A DNA stretch of 64,000 nucleotides. Origin: Draconibacterium halophilum (GTDB lineage Bacteria > Bacteroidota > Bacteroidia > Bacteroidales > Prolixibacteraceae). A program made the position numbers and the translations under genes. This document shows, one piece after another, positions 18,138-25,551 of the stretch (the stretch's first letter is position 1; every line of letters starts with the position of its first letter). The DNA lies in assembly GCF_010448835.1 (NCBI RefSeq), contig NZ_CP048409.1, forward strand, positions 1,558,001 to 1,622,000. Direction: 5' to 3'. The notes under the pieces are model-generated. The model worked only from the letters and a program-made list of their open reading frames with translations. It did no database searches and was not told where the DNA came from.

Positions 18138-18503
18138 ATGGTACAACAAGAATCAAGATGTTCAGTAGCCGATAATAGTGGAGCAAAAGAAGTTTTGGTG
18201 ATCCGTGTATTAGGCGGAACACGTAAACGATATGCTTCGTTAGGCGACACTGTTGTGGTTACTGTAAAAAGTGCACTTGCCGGAGGCGAGATGAAAAAAG
18301 GTACTGTATCACGCGCAATTGTTGTACGTACGAAAAAAGAAAATCGTCGTCAAGACGGTTCTTATATTCGTTTCGACGATAACGCAGTAGTACTTCTTAA
18401 CAGCGCAAACGAAATGCGGGGAACTCGTATTTTCGGGCCGGTAGCACGTGAATTACGCGAGAAGAATATGAAAATTATTTCACTCGCTCCAGAAGTATTG
18501 TAA
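18138..18503 (+). CDS. rplN: Ribosomal protein L14
   Basis: A 121-residue, highly conserved protein at the subunit interface. It starts MVQQESRCSVADNSGAKEV and carries DDNAVVLLN...MRGTRIFGPVARELR. The first gene of the spc-type segment in the classical scheme, but only 2 bases after rpsQ, so no separate promoter is evident. Confidence 0.97.
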   Translation: MVQQESRCSVADNSGAKEVLVIRVLGGTRKRYASLGDTVVVTVKSALAGGEMKKGTVSRAIVVRTKKENRRQDGSYIRFDDNAVVLLNSANEMRGTRIFGPVARELREKNMKIISLAPEVL

Positions 18504-18520
18504 TAAGAAAAAAGCTCAAA

Positions 18521-18844
18521 ATGCAGAAAAAGTTACACATAAAAAAAGGTGACACTGTGGTTGTGATCGCTGGTAACAGTAAAGGCCAAAAAGGTCGTGT
18601 ACTGGAAGTGATCCGAAAAACCGACAGAGCAATAGTTGAAGGTGTGAACATGATGAAAAAGCATACCAAACCTAACGCGGAAGCGCCACAGGGAGGTATT
18701 GTTGAACAGGAAGCACCGGTGCATATTTCCAACCTTATGTTGGTTGATCCTAAAACAGGTGAAGCCACACGTATTGCAAGGAAATTGAATGACGATGGTA
18801 AATTAGTTCGTATTTCGAAAAAATCAGGAGAGGAGATAAAGTAA
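18521..18844 (+). CDS. rplX: Ribosomal protein L24
   Basis: A 107-residue KOW-domain protein initiating 50S assembly. KLHIKKGDTVVVIAGNSKGQ is the KOW motif, followed by EGVNMMKKHTKP. The final base of its stop codon is the first base of the rplE start (TAATG), implying coupled translation. Confidence 0.96.
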   Translation: MQKKLHIKKGDTVVVIAGNSKGQKGRVLEVIRKTDRAIVEGVNMMKKHTKPNAEAPQGGIVEQEAPVHISNLMLVDPKTGEATRIARKLNDDGKLVRISKKSGEEIK

Positions 18845-19401
18845 TGGCTTACGTACCAACTCTTAAGAAGAAATATCAGGAAGAAATTATCCCTGCCTTA
18901 AAGAAAGAGTATGATTACTCTTCTGTAATGCAGGTTCCGAAATTAGAAAAGATCATCCTTAACCAGGGTGTTGGAGCAGCAATCGCCGACAAAAAACTGA
19001 TCGACGTAGCAACAACCGAAATGACAATGATAGCCGGCCAGAAAGCCGTACAAACAATGTCAAAAAAGGATATCTCTAATTTCAAATTGAGAAAGAAAAT
19101 GCCAATTGGCGTGCGTGTTACATTGCGTCGCGACCAAATGTATGAATTCTTAGATCGTTTAATTGCTGTGGCACTGCCACGTATTCGCGACTTTAAAGGT
19201 ATCGAAAGCAAAATGGACGGTCGTGGAAACTACACACTTGGCGTTCCGGAACAAATAATTTTCCCGGAGATCGTACTTGATAAAGTTAGTAAGATCAACG
19301 GAATGAATGTTACCTTTGTCACTTCTGCACAAACCGATGAAGAAGGTTTTGCTTTGTTGAAAGAATTAGGTCTACCATTTAAAAATGTTAAAAAGAACTA
19401 G
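18844..19401 (+). CDS. rplE: Ribosomal protein L5
   Basis: A 185-residue protein binding 5S rRNA and contacting P-site tRNA. Motifs: MQVPKLEKIILNQGVG, KMPIGVRVTLR and GRGNYTLGVPEQIIFPEI. Its start shares one base with the rplX stop. A purine-rich GGAGAGGAG stretch inside the end of rplX could serve as ribosome-binding site. Confidence 0.96.
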   Translation: MAYVPTLKKKYQEEIIPALKKEYDYSSVMQVPKLEKIILNQGVGAAIADKKLIDVATTEMTMIAGQKAVQTMSKKDISNFKLRKKMPIGVRVTLRRDQMYEFLDRLIAVALPRIRDFKGIESKMDGRGNYTLGVPEQIIFPEIVLDKVSKINGMNVTFVTSAQTDEEGFALLKELGLPFKNVKKN

Positions 19402-19403
19402 TA

Positions 19404-19673
19404 ATGGCTAAAGAATCAATGAAGGCACGCGAAGTGAAACGTGCAAAATTAGTTGAGAAATACGCCGAAAAACGTGCCAAGCTGAAAGCTGAAGGCGATT
19501 GGGAAGGTTTGCAAAAACTACCTAAAAATTCGTCGAGAGTACGTTTGCACAATCGTTGTAAACTAAGCGGACGTCCGAAAGGATATATGCGCCAATTCGG
19601 TATCAGCAGGATTGATTTTAGGGAAATGGCCTCAAACGGCTTAATTCCTGGAGTTAAAAAGGCAAGTTGGTAA
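19404..19673 (+). CDS. rpsN: Ribosomal protein S14, zinc-free form
   Basis: An 89-residue S14 of the long class. It has a single Cys (HNRCKLSGRPKGYMR) and lacks the CxxC pairs of the short zinc-binding form. GISRIDFREMASNGLIPGVKKASW (quoted in part) is the conserved C-terminus. Two bases after rplE. Confidence 0.96.
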   Translation: MAKESMKAREVKRAKLVEKYAEKRAKLKAEGDWEGLQKLPKNSSRVRLHNRCKLSGRPKGYMRQFGISRIDFREMASNGLIPGVKKASW

Positions 19674-19694
19674 TCGTTAAAAGAAACTTGAAAA

Positions 19695-20102
19695 ATGAGT
19701 AAAGTAACAGATCCAATAGCAGATTATCTGACAAGGGTAAGAAATGCAATTATGGCAAAAAACCGTGTAGTTGACATTCCAGCTTCAAACTTAAAAAAAG
19801 AAATAACCAAACTCTTAAAAGAGAAAGGTTACATCTTAAACTACAAATTTGAAGAAGGTGTTGGCGTTCAGGGTAATATTAAAATTGCGTTGAAATACAA
19901 TACAGAAACAAAAGTATCTGCAATAAAAGCGTTAAAACGCATTAGTAAACCAGGTTTGCGTCAATACTGCGATTCCGCAAGTATTCCACGCGTACTAAAT
20001 GGTTTAGGCATAGCAATAATCTCTACCTCTAAAGGTGTAATTACCGATAAAGAAGCTCGTGAGCAAAAAGTAGGTGGAGAAGTATTATGTTACGTGTATT
20101 AA
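19695..20102 (+). CDS. rpsH: Ribosomal protein S8
   Basis: A 135-residue central-domain 16S rRNA-binding protein and, in E. coli, translational repressor of the spc operon. TDPIADYLTRVRNA opens it; ISKPGLRQYC and GIAIISTSKGVITDKEAR are the C-terminal RNA-binding motifs. Confidence 0.96.
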   Translation: MSKVTDPIADYLTRVRNAIMAKNRVVDIPASNLKKEITKLLKEKGYILNYKFEEGVGVQGNIKIALKYNTETKVSAIKALKRISKPGLRQYCDSASIPRVLNGLGIAIISTSKGVITDKEAREQKVGGEVLCYVY

Positions 20103-20105
20103 TAG

Positions 20106-20110
20106 GGAGG
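20106..20110 (+). promoter_or_regulatory. Strong Shine-Dalgarno site of rplF
   Basis: GGAGG lies 7 bases before the rplF ATG in the 15-base spacer after rpsH. Such a full anti-16S match is uncommon in Bacteroidota and is not seen before most other genes of this cluster. Confidence 0.6.
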
Positions 20111-20117
20111 AACAGTC

Positions 20118-20672
20118 ATGTCAAGAATAGGAAAATTACCCATTTCAATACCAGCAGGAGTAGAAGTAAAAGTTAACGACAATGTTGTTAGCGTAAAAGG
20201 ACCTCTGGGTGAATTGACTCAGCAAGTTGATCCGTCAATCGATGTTGCAGTAGAAGATGCAACAATCGAAGTTAAAAGAAACGGCGAATCAAAACGCGAA
20301 AAGTCAATGCACGGACTGTACCGATCTTTGATCTATAACATGGTGGAAGGCGTATCGAAAGGATACGAAATAAAAATGGAATTAGTTGGTGTAGGTTATC
20401 GTGCAGAAGTATTGCCAGATAACGTGCTCGACCTTGTATTAGGTTTTGCTCACCACACTTACCTGCAACTTCCATCAGAAGTAAAAGTAGAGGCTGTATC
20501 TGATAAACGTAGTACTCCAAGTGTGACTCTAAAAAGTCACGACAAACAATTAATTGGTCAGGTGGCCGCGAAAATCAGATCATTCCGTAAACCTGAACCT
20601 TACAAAGGAAAAGGTATTAAGTTTGTTGGCGAAGAATTGAGGCGTAAAGCTGGTAAAGCCGCTGCAAAATAA
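20118..20672 (+). CDS. rplF: Ribosomal protein L6
   Basis: A 184-residue protein near the sarcin-ricin loop and GTPase centre. It starts MSRIGKLPISIPAGVEV, has the duplicated fold, and ends with EPYKGKGIKFVGEELRRKAGK. Preceded by a strong GGAGG ribosome-binding site. Confidence 0.97.
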   Translation: MSRIGKLPISIPAGVEVKVNDNVVSVKGPLGELTQQVDPSIDVAVEDATIEVKRNGESKREKSMHGLYRSLIYNMVEGVSKGYEIKMELVGVGYRAEVLPDNVLDLVLGFAHHTYLQLPSEVKVEAVSDKRSTPSVTLKSHDKQLIGQVAAKIRSFRKPEPYKGKGIKFVGEELRRKAGKAAAK

Positions 20673-20691
20673 TTTTTTAAGATTAATTATT

Positions 20692-21048
20692 ATGGCATTA
20701 ACAAAAGTTCAAAGGCGAGCAAGAATAAAAAGTCGCGTACGCACAGTTGTTTCCGGCACAGCAGAACGTCCAAGATTAAGTGTTTACAGAAGTAACAAAC
20801 AAATCTACGTTCAAGTTATCGACGATGCACAAGGAACAACTTTGTTGGCAGTTTCATCTTCAGATAAAGGTATCGCAGGAAACAGCGGATCAAAATCTGA
20901 AAAGGCTGCGATGGTTGGTAAAGCAGTTGCTGAAAAAGCACTGGCAGCCGGAATTACTGAAGTTGTATTCGACAGAGGTGGTAATTTATACCACGGAAGA
21001 GTAAAACAATTAGCTGACGCTGCCCGCGAAGGTGGCCTTAAATTCTAA
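20692..21048 (+). CDS. rplR: Ribosomal protein L18
   Basis: A 118-residue 5S rRNA-binding protein. RPRLSVYRSNKQIYVQVIDD and FDRGGNLYHGRVKQLADAAREGGL (quoted in part) are conserved. Six bases before rpsE. Confidence 0.96.
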   Translation: MALTKVQRRARIKSRVRTVVSGTAERPRLSVYRSNKQIYVQVIDDAQGTTLLAVSSSDKGIAGNSGSKSEKAAMVGKAVAEKALAAGITEVVFDRGGNLYHGRVKQLADAAREGGLKF

Positions 21049-21054
21049 TACATT

Positions 21055-21569
21055 ATGGCGAAAGTAAGTAATAAAGTAAAAACAAGCGACCTGGAATTAA
21101 AAGACAGGTTGGTAGCCATTAACCGTGTAACCAAAGTAACAAAAGGGGACGTACATTTAGTTTTTCTGCCATTGTTATCGTTGGAAACGAGGATGGAATT
21201 GTAGGTTGGGGCCTTGGAAAAGCAAGTGAAGTAACTACTGCAATTTCAAAAGGTGTTGACGCAGCTAAAAAGAACCTGGTAAAAGTTCCGGTTATTAACG
21301 GAACAATACCACACGAACAAATTGCAAAATTTGGGGGAGCTAACATCCTGTTAAAACCTGCTTCATCGGGTACTGGTCTTAAGGCTGGTGGTGCGATGCG
21401 TGCAGTACTGGAAAGTGCCGGTATTAATGACGTTTTGGCGAAGTCAAAAGGTTCATCAAATCCGCACAACCTGGTAAAAGCTACAATGACTGCTTTAACC
21501 GAGTTAAGGGATGCTTATATGGTGGCAGAACACAGAGGTGTATCAGTGGAAAAAGTTTTTAAAGGATAA
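21055..21569 (+). CDS. rpsE: Ribosomal protein S5, reading frame interrupted
   Basis: Essential 30S protein of the mRNA channel and decoding fidelity. The start (MAKVSNKVKTSDLELKDR) is in the frame of 21055 and runs to TKVTKG. The rest (FSAIVIVGNEDGIVGWGLGK, IPHEQIAKFGGANILLKPAS) is in another frame up to the stop at 21567-21569. The frames join at GGGG 21145-21148; an added G yields the conserved KGGRTFSFSA, and the product is then 171 residues, the usual size. This matches the defect in rplB, so a homopolymer undercall is the best explanation. The next gene, rpmD, starts 7 bases on. Confidence 0.93.
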
Positions 21570-21576
21570 CAGAGTT

Positions 21577-21759
21577 ATGGCGAAATTAAAAATAACACAA
21601 GTAAAAAGTGGTATCGGTTCAACAAAACGACAAAAAGCAACATTGGAGTCGTTAGGGTTGAAAAAATTAAACCAACCTGTTGTTCACGAAGCTACCCCTC
21701 AAATTGTTGGTATGGCTAACAAATTGAGTCATTTACTGTCTATAGAAGAAGTGAAGTAA
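21577..21759 (+). CDS. rpmD: Ribosomal protein L30
   Basis: A 60-residue protein beginning MAKLKITQVKSGIGSTKRQK. An open frame extends 22 codons upstream into rpsE, but the family starts at this Met and the upstream residues have no L30 character. Followed by an 89-base spacer with a palindrome. Confidence 0.93.
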   Translation: MAKLKITQVKSGIGSTKRQKATLESLGLKKLNQPVVHEATPQIVGMANKLSHLLSIEEVK

Positions 21760-21783
21760 TATTTCAAACTATTGAAATTATGA

Positions 21784-21811
21784 AACGGGTCTTGAGTACT
21801 CGAGACCCGTT
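21784..21811. repeat. 28-base palindrome between rpmD and rplO
   Basis: AACGGGTCT (21784-21792) and AGACCCGTT (21803-21811) pair perfectly around TGAGTACTCG, itself palindromic except for one T/G. No T-run follows, so it is not a canonical terminator. It could be an RNA hairpin setting the ratio of up- to downstream expression, or the binding site of a dimeric protein. Confidence 0.55.
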
Positions 21812-21848
21812 CCATCTTATTCAATTGAATATAAAAATATTTAATAAG

Positions 21849-22295
21849 ATGAATTTAAGCAACTTACAACCTGCAGAAGGATCGACTAAAACAACAAAAC
21901 GAATTGGTCGTGGTCAGGGCACAGGCCGTGGCGGCACATCAACTCGTGGTCATAAAGGTCAAAAGTCGCGTTCAGGTTATTCAAGGAAAATCGGTTTCGA
22001 AGGTGGTCAAATGCCTTTGCAACGTGTAGTTCCAAAAATGGGATTTAAAAACATCAATCGTGTTGAATACAAAGCGATCAACCTTGATGTATTAGAGAAC
22101 ATTGCTACAAAGAATAACCTGACAGTAATTGACAAAGCATCCTTAATTAAAGCAGGTATCGTGTCGAAAAACGAGAACATTAAAATTCTCGGCGGTGGTA
22201 TTTTAACTAAAAAATTAGACGTTAAAGCCAACGCATTTTCAAAAAGCGCGAAAGAAGCAATAGAAAAATTAGAAGGAACAACCGAAATACTTTAA
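21849..22295 (+). CDS. rplO: Ribosomal protein L15
   Basis: A 148-residue late-assembly 50S protein. It begins MNLSNLQPAEGSTKTTKRIGRG and continues with the glycine/arginine-rich GRGGTSTRGHKGQKSRSG. An in-frame ATG at 21780 would add 23 residues running through the palindrome; the family start is 21849. secY follows after 6 bases. Confidence 0.95.
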   Translation: MNLSNLQPAEGSTKTTKRIGRGQGTGRGGTSTRGHKGQKSRSGYSRKIGFEGGQMPLQRVVPKMGFKNINRVEYKAINLDVLENIATKNNLTVIDKASLIKAGIVSKNENIKILGGGILTKKLDVKANAFSKSAKEAIEKLEGTTEIL

Positions 22296-22301
22296 ACCGT
22301 A

Positions 22302-23633
22302 ATGAAACGATTTATAGAGACCCTAAAGAATATTTATAAGATTGAAGATCTAAGGTTCAGAATTGGAACAACAATGTTTTTCCTGTTAATTTACAGGTTA
22401 GGTTCGTTTGTTTCGCTTCCGGGAATTGATCCGGCTCAGTTACAAAACCTGCAAAATCAGACTTCTGATGGATTGTTGGGATTGATTAACATGTTTTCGG
22501 GTGGTGCATTTGCACAGGCTTCAGTCTTTGCTTTAGGAATTATGCCGTATATTTCTGCCTCAATTGTTATCCAGTTAATGGGTATCGCAGTTCCCTATTT
22601 CCAGAGGTTGCAGAAAGAGGGAGAGTCAGGAAGAAGGAAAATTAATCAGATTACACGTTATTTAACCGTGTTAATTCTGATTCCACAAGCATCGGCATAT
22701 CTAACCAATCTACACATGCAGTTACCCGATTCGGCTTTCGCAATGCAAGGAATATGGTTTAACGCCCCTTCTATTGTGATTTTAACAGCTGGGTCAATGT
22801 TTGTATTATGGTTGGGAGAACGTATTACCGATAAAGGAATTGGTAATGGTATCTCACTAATCATTATGATTGGTATTATTGCTCGTTTACCAATGGCCGT
22901 GGTTCAAGAATTTGGAGCACGTGTTACTGGTGGAGGTTTAGTAATGTTCCTGGTAGAGTTTGTTATTCTGTTCGTCGTGTTTATGGCATCAATTGCCCTG
23001 GTACAGGGAACCCGTAGGATTCCGGTTCAGTATGCGAAACGAATTGTTGGTAACAAACAATATGGCGGAGTACGTCAGTACATCCCTCTGAAAGTTAATG
23101 CCGCAGGTGTAATGCCTATCATTTTTGCGCAAGCAATTATGATGGTGCCTATTACCATTGTTGGTGTTGCTAATTCTGAAAATCTGCGTGGTGTGGCGGC
23201 TGCCTTATCAAACATCACTGGATTTTGGTATAATTTAACACAATTTTTATTAGTGGTAGCTTTTACGTATTTTTACACAGCTATTACTATTAACCCAACG
23301 CAAATGGCAGAAGACATGAAGAAAAACGGAGGTTTTATACCGGGTGTTAAGCCAGGAAAGAAAACTGTAGAATTTCTTGATGCCGTTATGTCGCGTATAA
23401 CCTTACCGGGTTCCATTTTCTTAGGACTGGTAACAATTATGCCGGCATTTGCTATGATGATTGGGATTAGCCAGTCGTTTGCCCTGTTTTATGGGGGTAC
23501 ATCGCTGTTAATCCTTGTTGGTGTAGTGTTAGATACCCTGCAGCAGATTGAAAGTCACCTCTTGATGCGCCATTACGACGGCTTGATGCAATCAGGCCGA
23601 ATTAAGGGACGTCCGGGGCTTGGAGGAATGTAA
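22302..23633 (+). CDS. secY: Protein translocase subunit SecY
   Basis: The 443-residue channel subunit of the SecYEG translocon, with ten predicted membrane helices. Recognisable segments are FSGGAFAQASVFALGIMPYI (plug and TM2 region), GERITDKGIGNGISLII, and the cytoplasmic loop residues GTRRIPVQYAKR used for ribosome/SecA contact. It sits in the standard place after rplO. The map gene that often follows secY in bacteria is not present before infA. Confidence 0.97.
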   Translation: MKRFIETLKNIYKIEDLRFRIGTTMFFLLIYRLGSFVSLPGIDPAQLQNLQNQTSDGLLGLINMFSGGAFAQASVFALGIMPYISASIVIQLMGIAVPYFQRLQKEGESGRRKINQITRYLTVLILIPQASAYLTNLHMQLPDSAFAMQGIWFNAPSIVILTAGSMFVLWLGERITDKGIGNGISLIIMIGIIARLPMAVVQEFGARVTGGGLVMFLVEFVILFVVFMASIALVQGTRRIPVQYAKRIVGNKQYGGVRQYIPLKVNAAGVMPIIFAQAIMMVPITIVGVANSENLRGVAAALSNITGFWYNLTQFLLVVAFTYFYTAITINPTQMAEDMKKNGGFIPGVKPGKKTVEFLDAVMSRITLPGSIFLGLVTIMPAFAMMIGISQSFALFYGGTSLLILVGVVLDTLQQIESHLLMRHYDGLMQSGRIKGRPGLGGM

Positions 23634-23695
23634 GACAAATTGTAACGAGATTATTGGTAAACAACTTATTCAAAAAAATTTAAAAGAGGATTTTT

Positions 23696-23917
23696 ATGGC
23701 AAAACAACCATCCATAGAACAAGATGGAACAATTATAGAAGCATTATCGAACGCTATGTTTCGGGTAGAACTGGAAAACGGTCACGTGATCACAGGACAT
23801 ATCTCGGGGAAAATGCGGATGCATTATATTAAAATTTTGCCAGGGGATAAAGTAAAAGTCGAAATGTCTCCTTACGATTTAACTAAAGGTAGAATTACGT
23901 TTAGGTATAAAAACTAA
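23696..23917 (+). CDS. infA: Translation initiation factor IF-1
   Basis: A 73-residue OB-fold factor that binds the A site during initiation. MAKQPSIEQDGTIIEALSNA and HISGKMRMHYIKILPGDKV are standard. An AGAGG purine stretch lies ~8 bases upstream of the ATG. It follows secY after 62 bases. Confidence 0.96.
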   Translation: MAKQPSIEQDGTIIEALSNAMFRVELENGHVITGHISGKMRMHYIKILPGDKVKVEMSPYDLTKGRITFRYKN

Positions 23918-23920
23918 AGA

Positions 23921-23964
23921 TTGTATTTGAAACGAGTCCCGATAAATGTCGGACATCGATACAA
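23921..23964. repeat. Nested hairpin between infA and rpmJ
   Basis: TTGTAT (23921-23926) pairs with ATACAA (23959-23964), and GTCC/GGAC with an adjacent GA/TC (23936-23942 with 23949-23954) forms an inner stem with one bulged C. There is no following T-run. Position within a 67-base spacer suggests an RNA processing or stability element. Confidence 0.4.
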
Positions 23965-23984
23965 AAAATTAAAAAATAATAAAG

Positions 23985-24101
23985 ATGAAAACTCGTGTTT
24001 CAGTTAAAAAACGTAGCGAAGACTGCAAAATCATCCGCAGAAAAGGACGTTTGTATGTGATTAATAAAAAGAACCCTAAGTTTAAACAACGTCAGGGGTA
24101 A
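23985..24101 (+). CDS. rpmJ: Ribosomal protein L36, zinc-free form
   Basis: A 38-residue protein too short for most gene finders: MKTRVSVKKRSEDCKIIRRK, then GRLYVINKKNPKFKQRQG. The family fold and C-terminus are intact, but of the four usual zinc ligands (three Cys, one His) only Cys14 remains, so this is the non-zinc form. It lies 67 bases after infA and 24 before rpsM. Confidence 0.93.
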   Translation: MKTRVSVKKRSEDCKIIRRKGRLYVINKKNPKFKQRQG

Positions 24102-24125
24102 TTAATCTTTTAAAAGAAGAATTTT

Positions 24126-24503
24126 ATGGCACGTATAGTAGGTGTTGATATTCCAAGTAATAAAAGAGGTGAGGTTGCACTTACCTATATTTATGGTATT
24201 GGCCGCAGCAGGGCTGTCACAATCCTTGAAAAAGCAGGTGTAAAAAGTAACGTAAAAGTTCAGGATTGGAAGGACGAAGATTTAGCAGCTGTACGTGAAG
24301 TTATCGGTGATAGCTTCAAAGTAGAAGGTGAGCTAAGATCAGAAGTTCAGATGAACATTAAACGTTTAATGGATATTGGTTGTTACCGTGGTATTCGTCA
24401 TCGTATCGGTTTGCCGGTTCGCGGACAAAGCACAAAAAACAACGCACGTACCCGTAAAGGTAAACGTAAAACTGTTGCGAATAAAAAAATGGCCACTAAA
24501 TAA
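24126..24503 (+). CDS. rpsM: Ribosomal protein S13
   Basis: A 125-residue head protein making the B1 bridges to the 50S subunit. RIVGVDIPSNKRGEVALTYIYGIG (quoted in part) and YRGIRHRIGLPVRGQ.TKNNARTRKG are diagnostic. Start of the alpha-operon type order rpsM-rpsK-rpsD-rpoA-rplQ. Confidence 0.97.
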   Translation: MARIVGVDIPSNKRGEVALTYIYGIGRSRAVTILEKAGVKSNVKVQDWKDEDLAAVREVIGDSFKVEGELRSEVQMNIKRLMDIGCYRGIRHRIGLPVRGQSTKNNARTRKGKRKTVANKKMATK

Positions 24504-24515
24504 GGAATTTGAGTT

Positions 24516-24905
24516 ATGGCAAAAAAAACAGGATCAAGTAGAAAGAGAACTGTGGTTGTGGAAGCCAATGGTATGGCTCATATCCACTCGTCTTTCAACA
24601 ATATTATTGTTACGCTGACAAACATGAACGGAGAGGTTATCTCTTGGTCGTCAGCTGGAAAAAAAGGATTCCGTGGTTCGAAAAAGAATACTCCTTATGC
24701 GGCTCAGGTAGCTTCAGAAGAATGTTCTAAAACTGCTTATGACCTTGGACTGCGTAAAGTTAAGGTATATGTTAAAGGGCCTGGTAACGGTCGTGAATCT
24801 GCAATTAGGGCAATGGCTACCATTGGTATCCAGGTTACTGAAATTGTTGATGTAACACCGCTTCCGCACAACGGTTGCAGGCCACCTAAAAGACGTAGGG
24901 TTTAA
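24516..24905 (+). CDS. rpsK: Ribosomal protein S11
   Basis: A 129-residue platform protein near the E-site codon. HIHSSFNNIIVTLTNMNGE and PHNGCRPPKRRRV at the C-terminus are conserved. Twelve bases after rpsM and 18 before rpsD. Confidence 0.97.
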   Translation: MAKKTGSSRKRTVVVEANGMAHIHSSFNNIIVTLTNMNGEVISWSSAGKKGFRGSKKNTPYAAQVASEECSKTAYDLGLRKVKVYVKGPGNGRESAIRAMATIGIQVTEIVDVTPLPHNGCRPPKRRRV

Positions 24906-24923
24906 TTTTAAAACGAAAAGGAA

Positions 24924-25532
24924 ATGGCAAGATATAGAGGACCAAAATCTAAAATCGCTCGTAAATTCGGTGAACCAATTTTCGGACCGGATAAAGTGTT
25001 CGAACACAAAAATTATCCACCGGGGATGCACGGTTTATCTTCTAAAAGAAGAAAAACTTCGGAATACGGGCTGCAGTTAAAAGAGAAACAAAAGGCAAAA
25101 TATACCTACGGTGTATTGGAAAAGCAATTCCGCACACTTTTCAAAAAAGCATCAGCTGCTAAAGGTGTTACCGGTGAAGTATTGCTTCAGTTGTTAGAGT
25201 GTCGTCTCGACAACGTAGTATTCCGTATGGGAATTGCTAAAACACGTGCCGCGGCACGTCAGTTTGTAACACACAAACATATTACAGTTAACGGAAATTT
25301 AGTAAATATTCCATCGTACACGGTTAAATCTGGCGACGTTATTGGTGTTCGCGAGAAATCAAAATCGTTGGAAGAAATTACTGGCTCATTGCAATCTCGC
25401 AGAAGCTCACAGTACGAATGGTTAGAATGGGACGGCGAACAAATGGCCGGAAAATTCCTGAACCGTCCGGAACGTGAAGAAATTCCTGAAAACATCAAAG
25501 AGCAACTAATCGTAGAGTTGTATTCAAAATAA
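24924..25532 (+). CDS. rpsD: Ribosomal protein S4
   Basis: A 202-residue primary 16S-binding protein. It begins MARYRGPKSKIARKFGEP, contains PPGMHGLSSKRR and the S4 RNA-binding domain LECRLDNVVFRMGIAKTRAA. It lacks the N-terminal zinc-binding cysteines of some bacterial S4 proteins. In E. coli S4 represses this operon. Confidence 0.97.
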   Translation: MARYRGPKSKIARKFGEPIFGPDKVFEHKNYPPGMHGLSSKRRKTSEYGLQLKEKQKAKYTYGVLEKQFRTLFKKASAAKGVTGEVLLQLLECRLDNVVFRMGIAKTRAAARQFVTHKHITVNGNLVNIPSYTVKSGDVIGVREKSKSLEEITGSLQSRRSSQYEWLEWDGEQMAGKFLNRPEREEIPENIKEQLIVELYSK

Positions 25533-25551
25533 TAAAATTACTTAGAATATT

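Noticed and set aside
21511..21576. 22-codon upstream extension of rpmD
   Set aside because: It overlaps rpsE in another frame and is unlike the L30 N-terminus.
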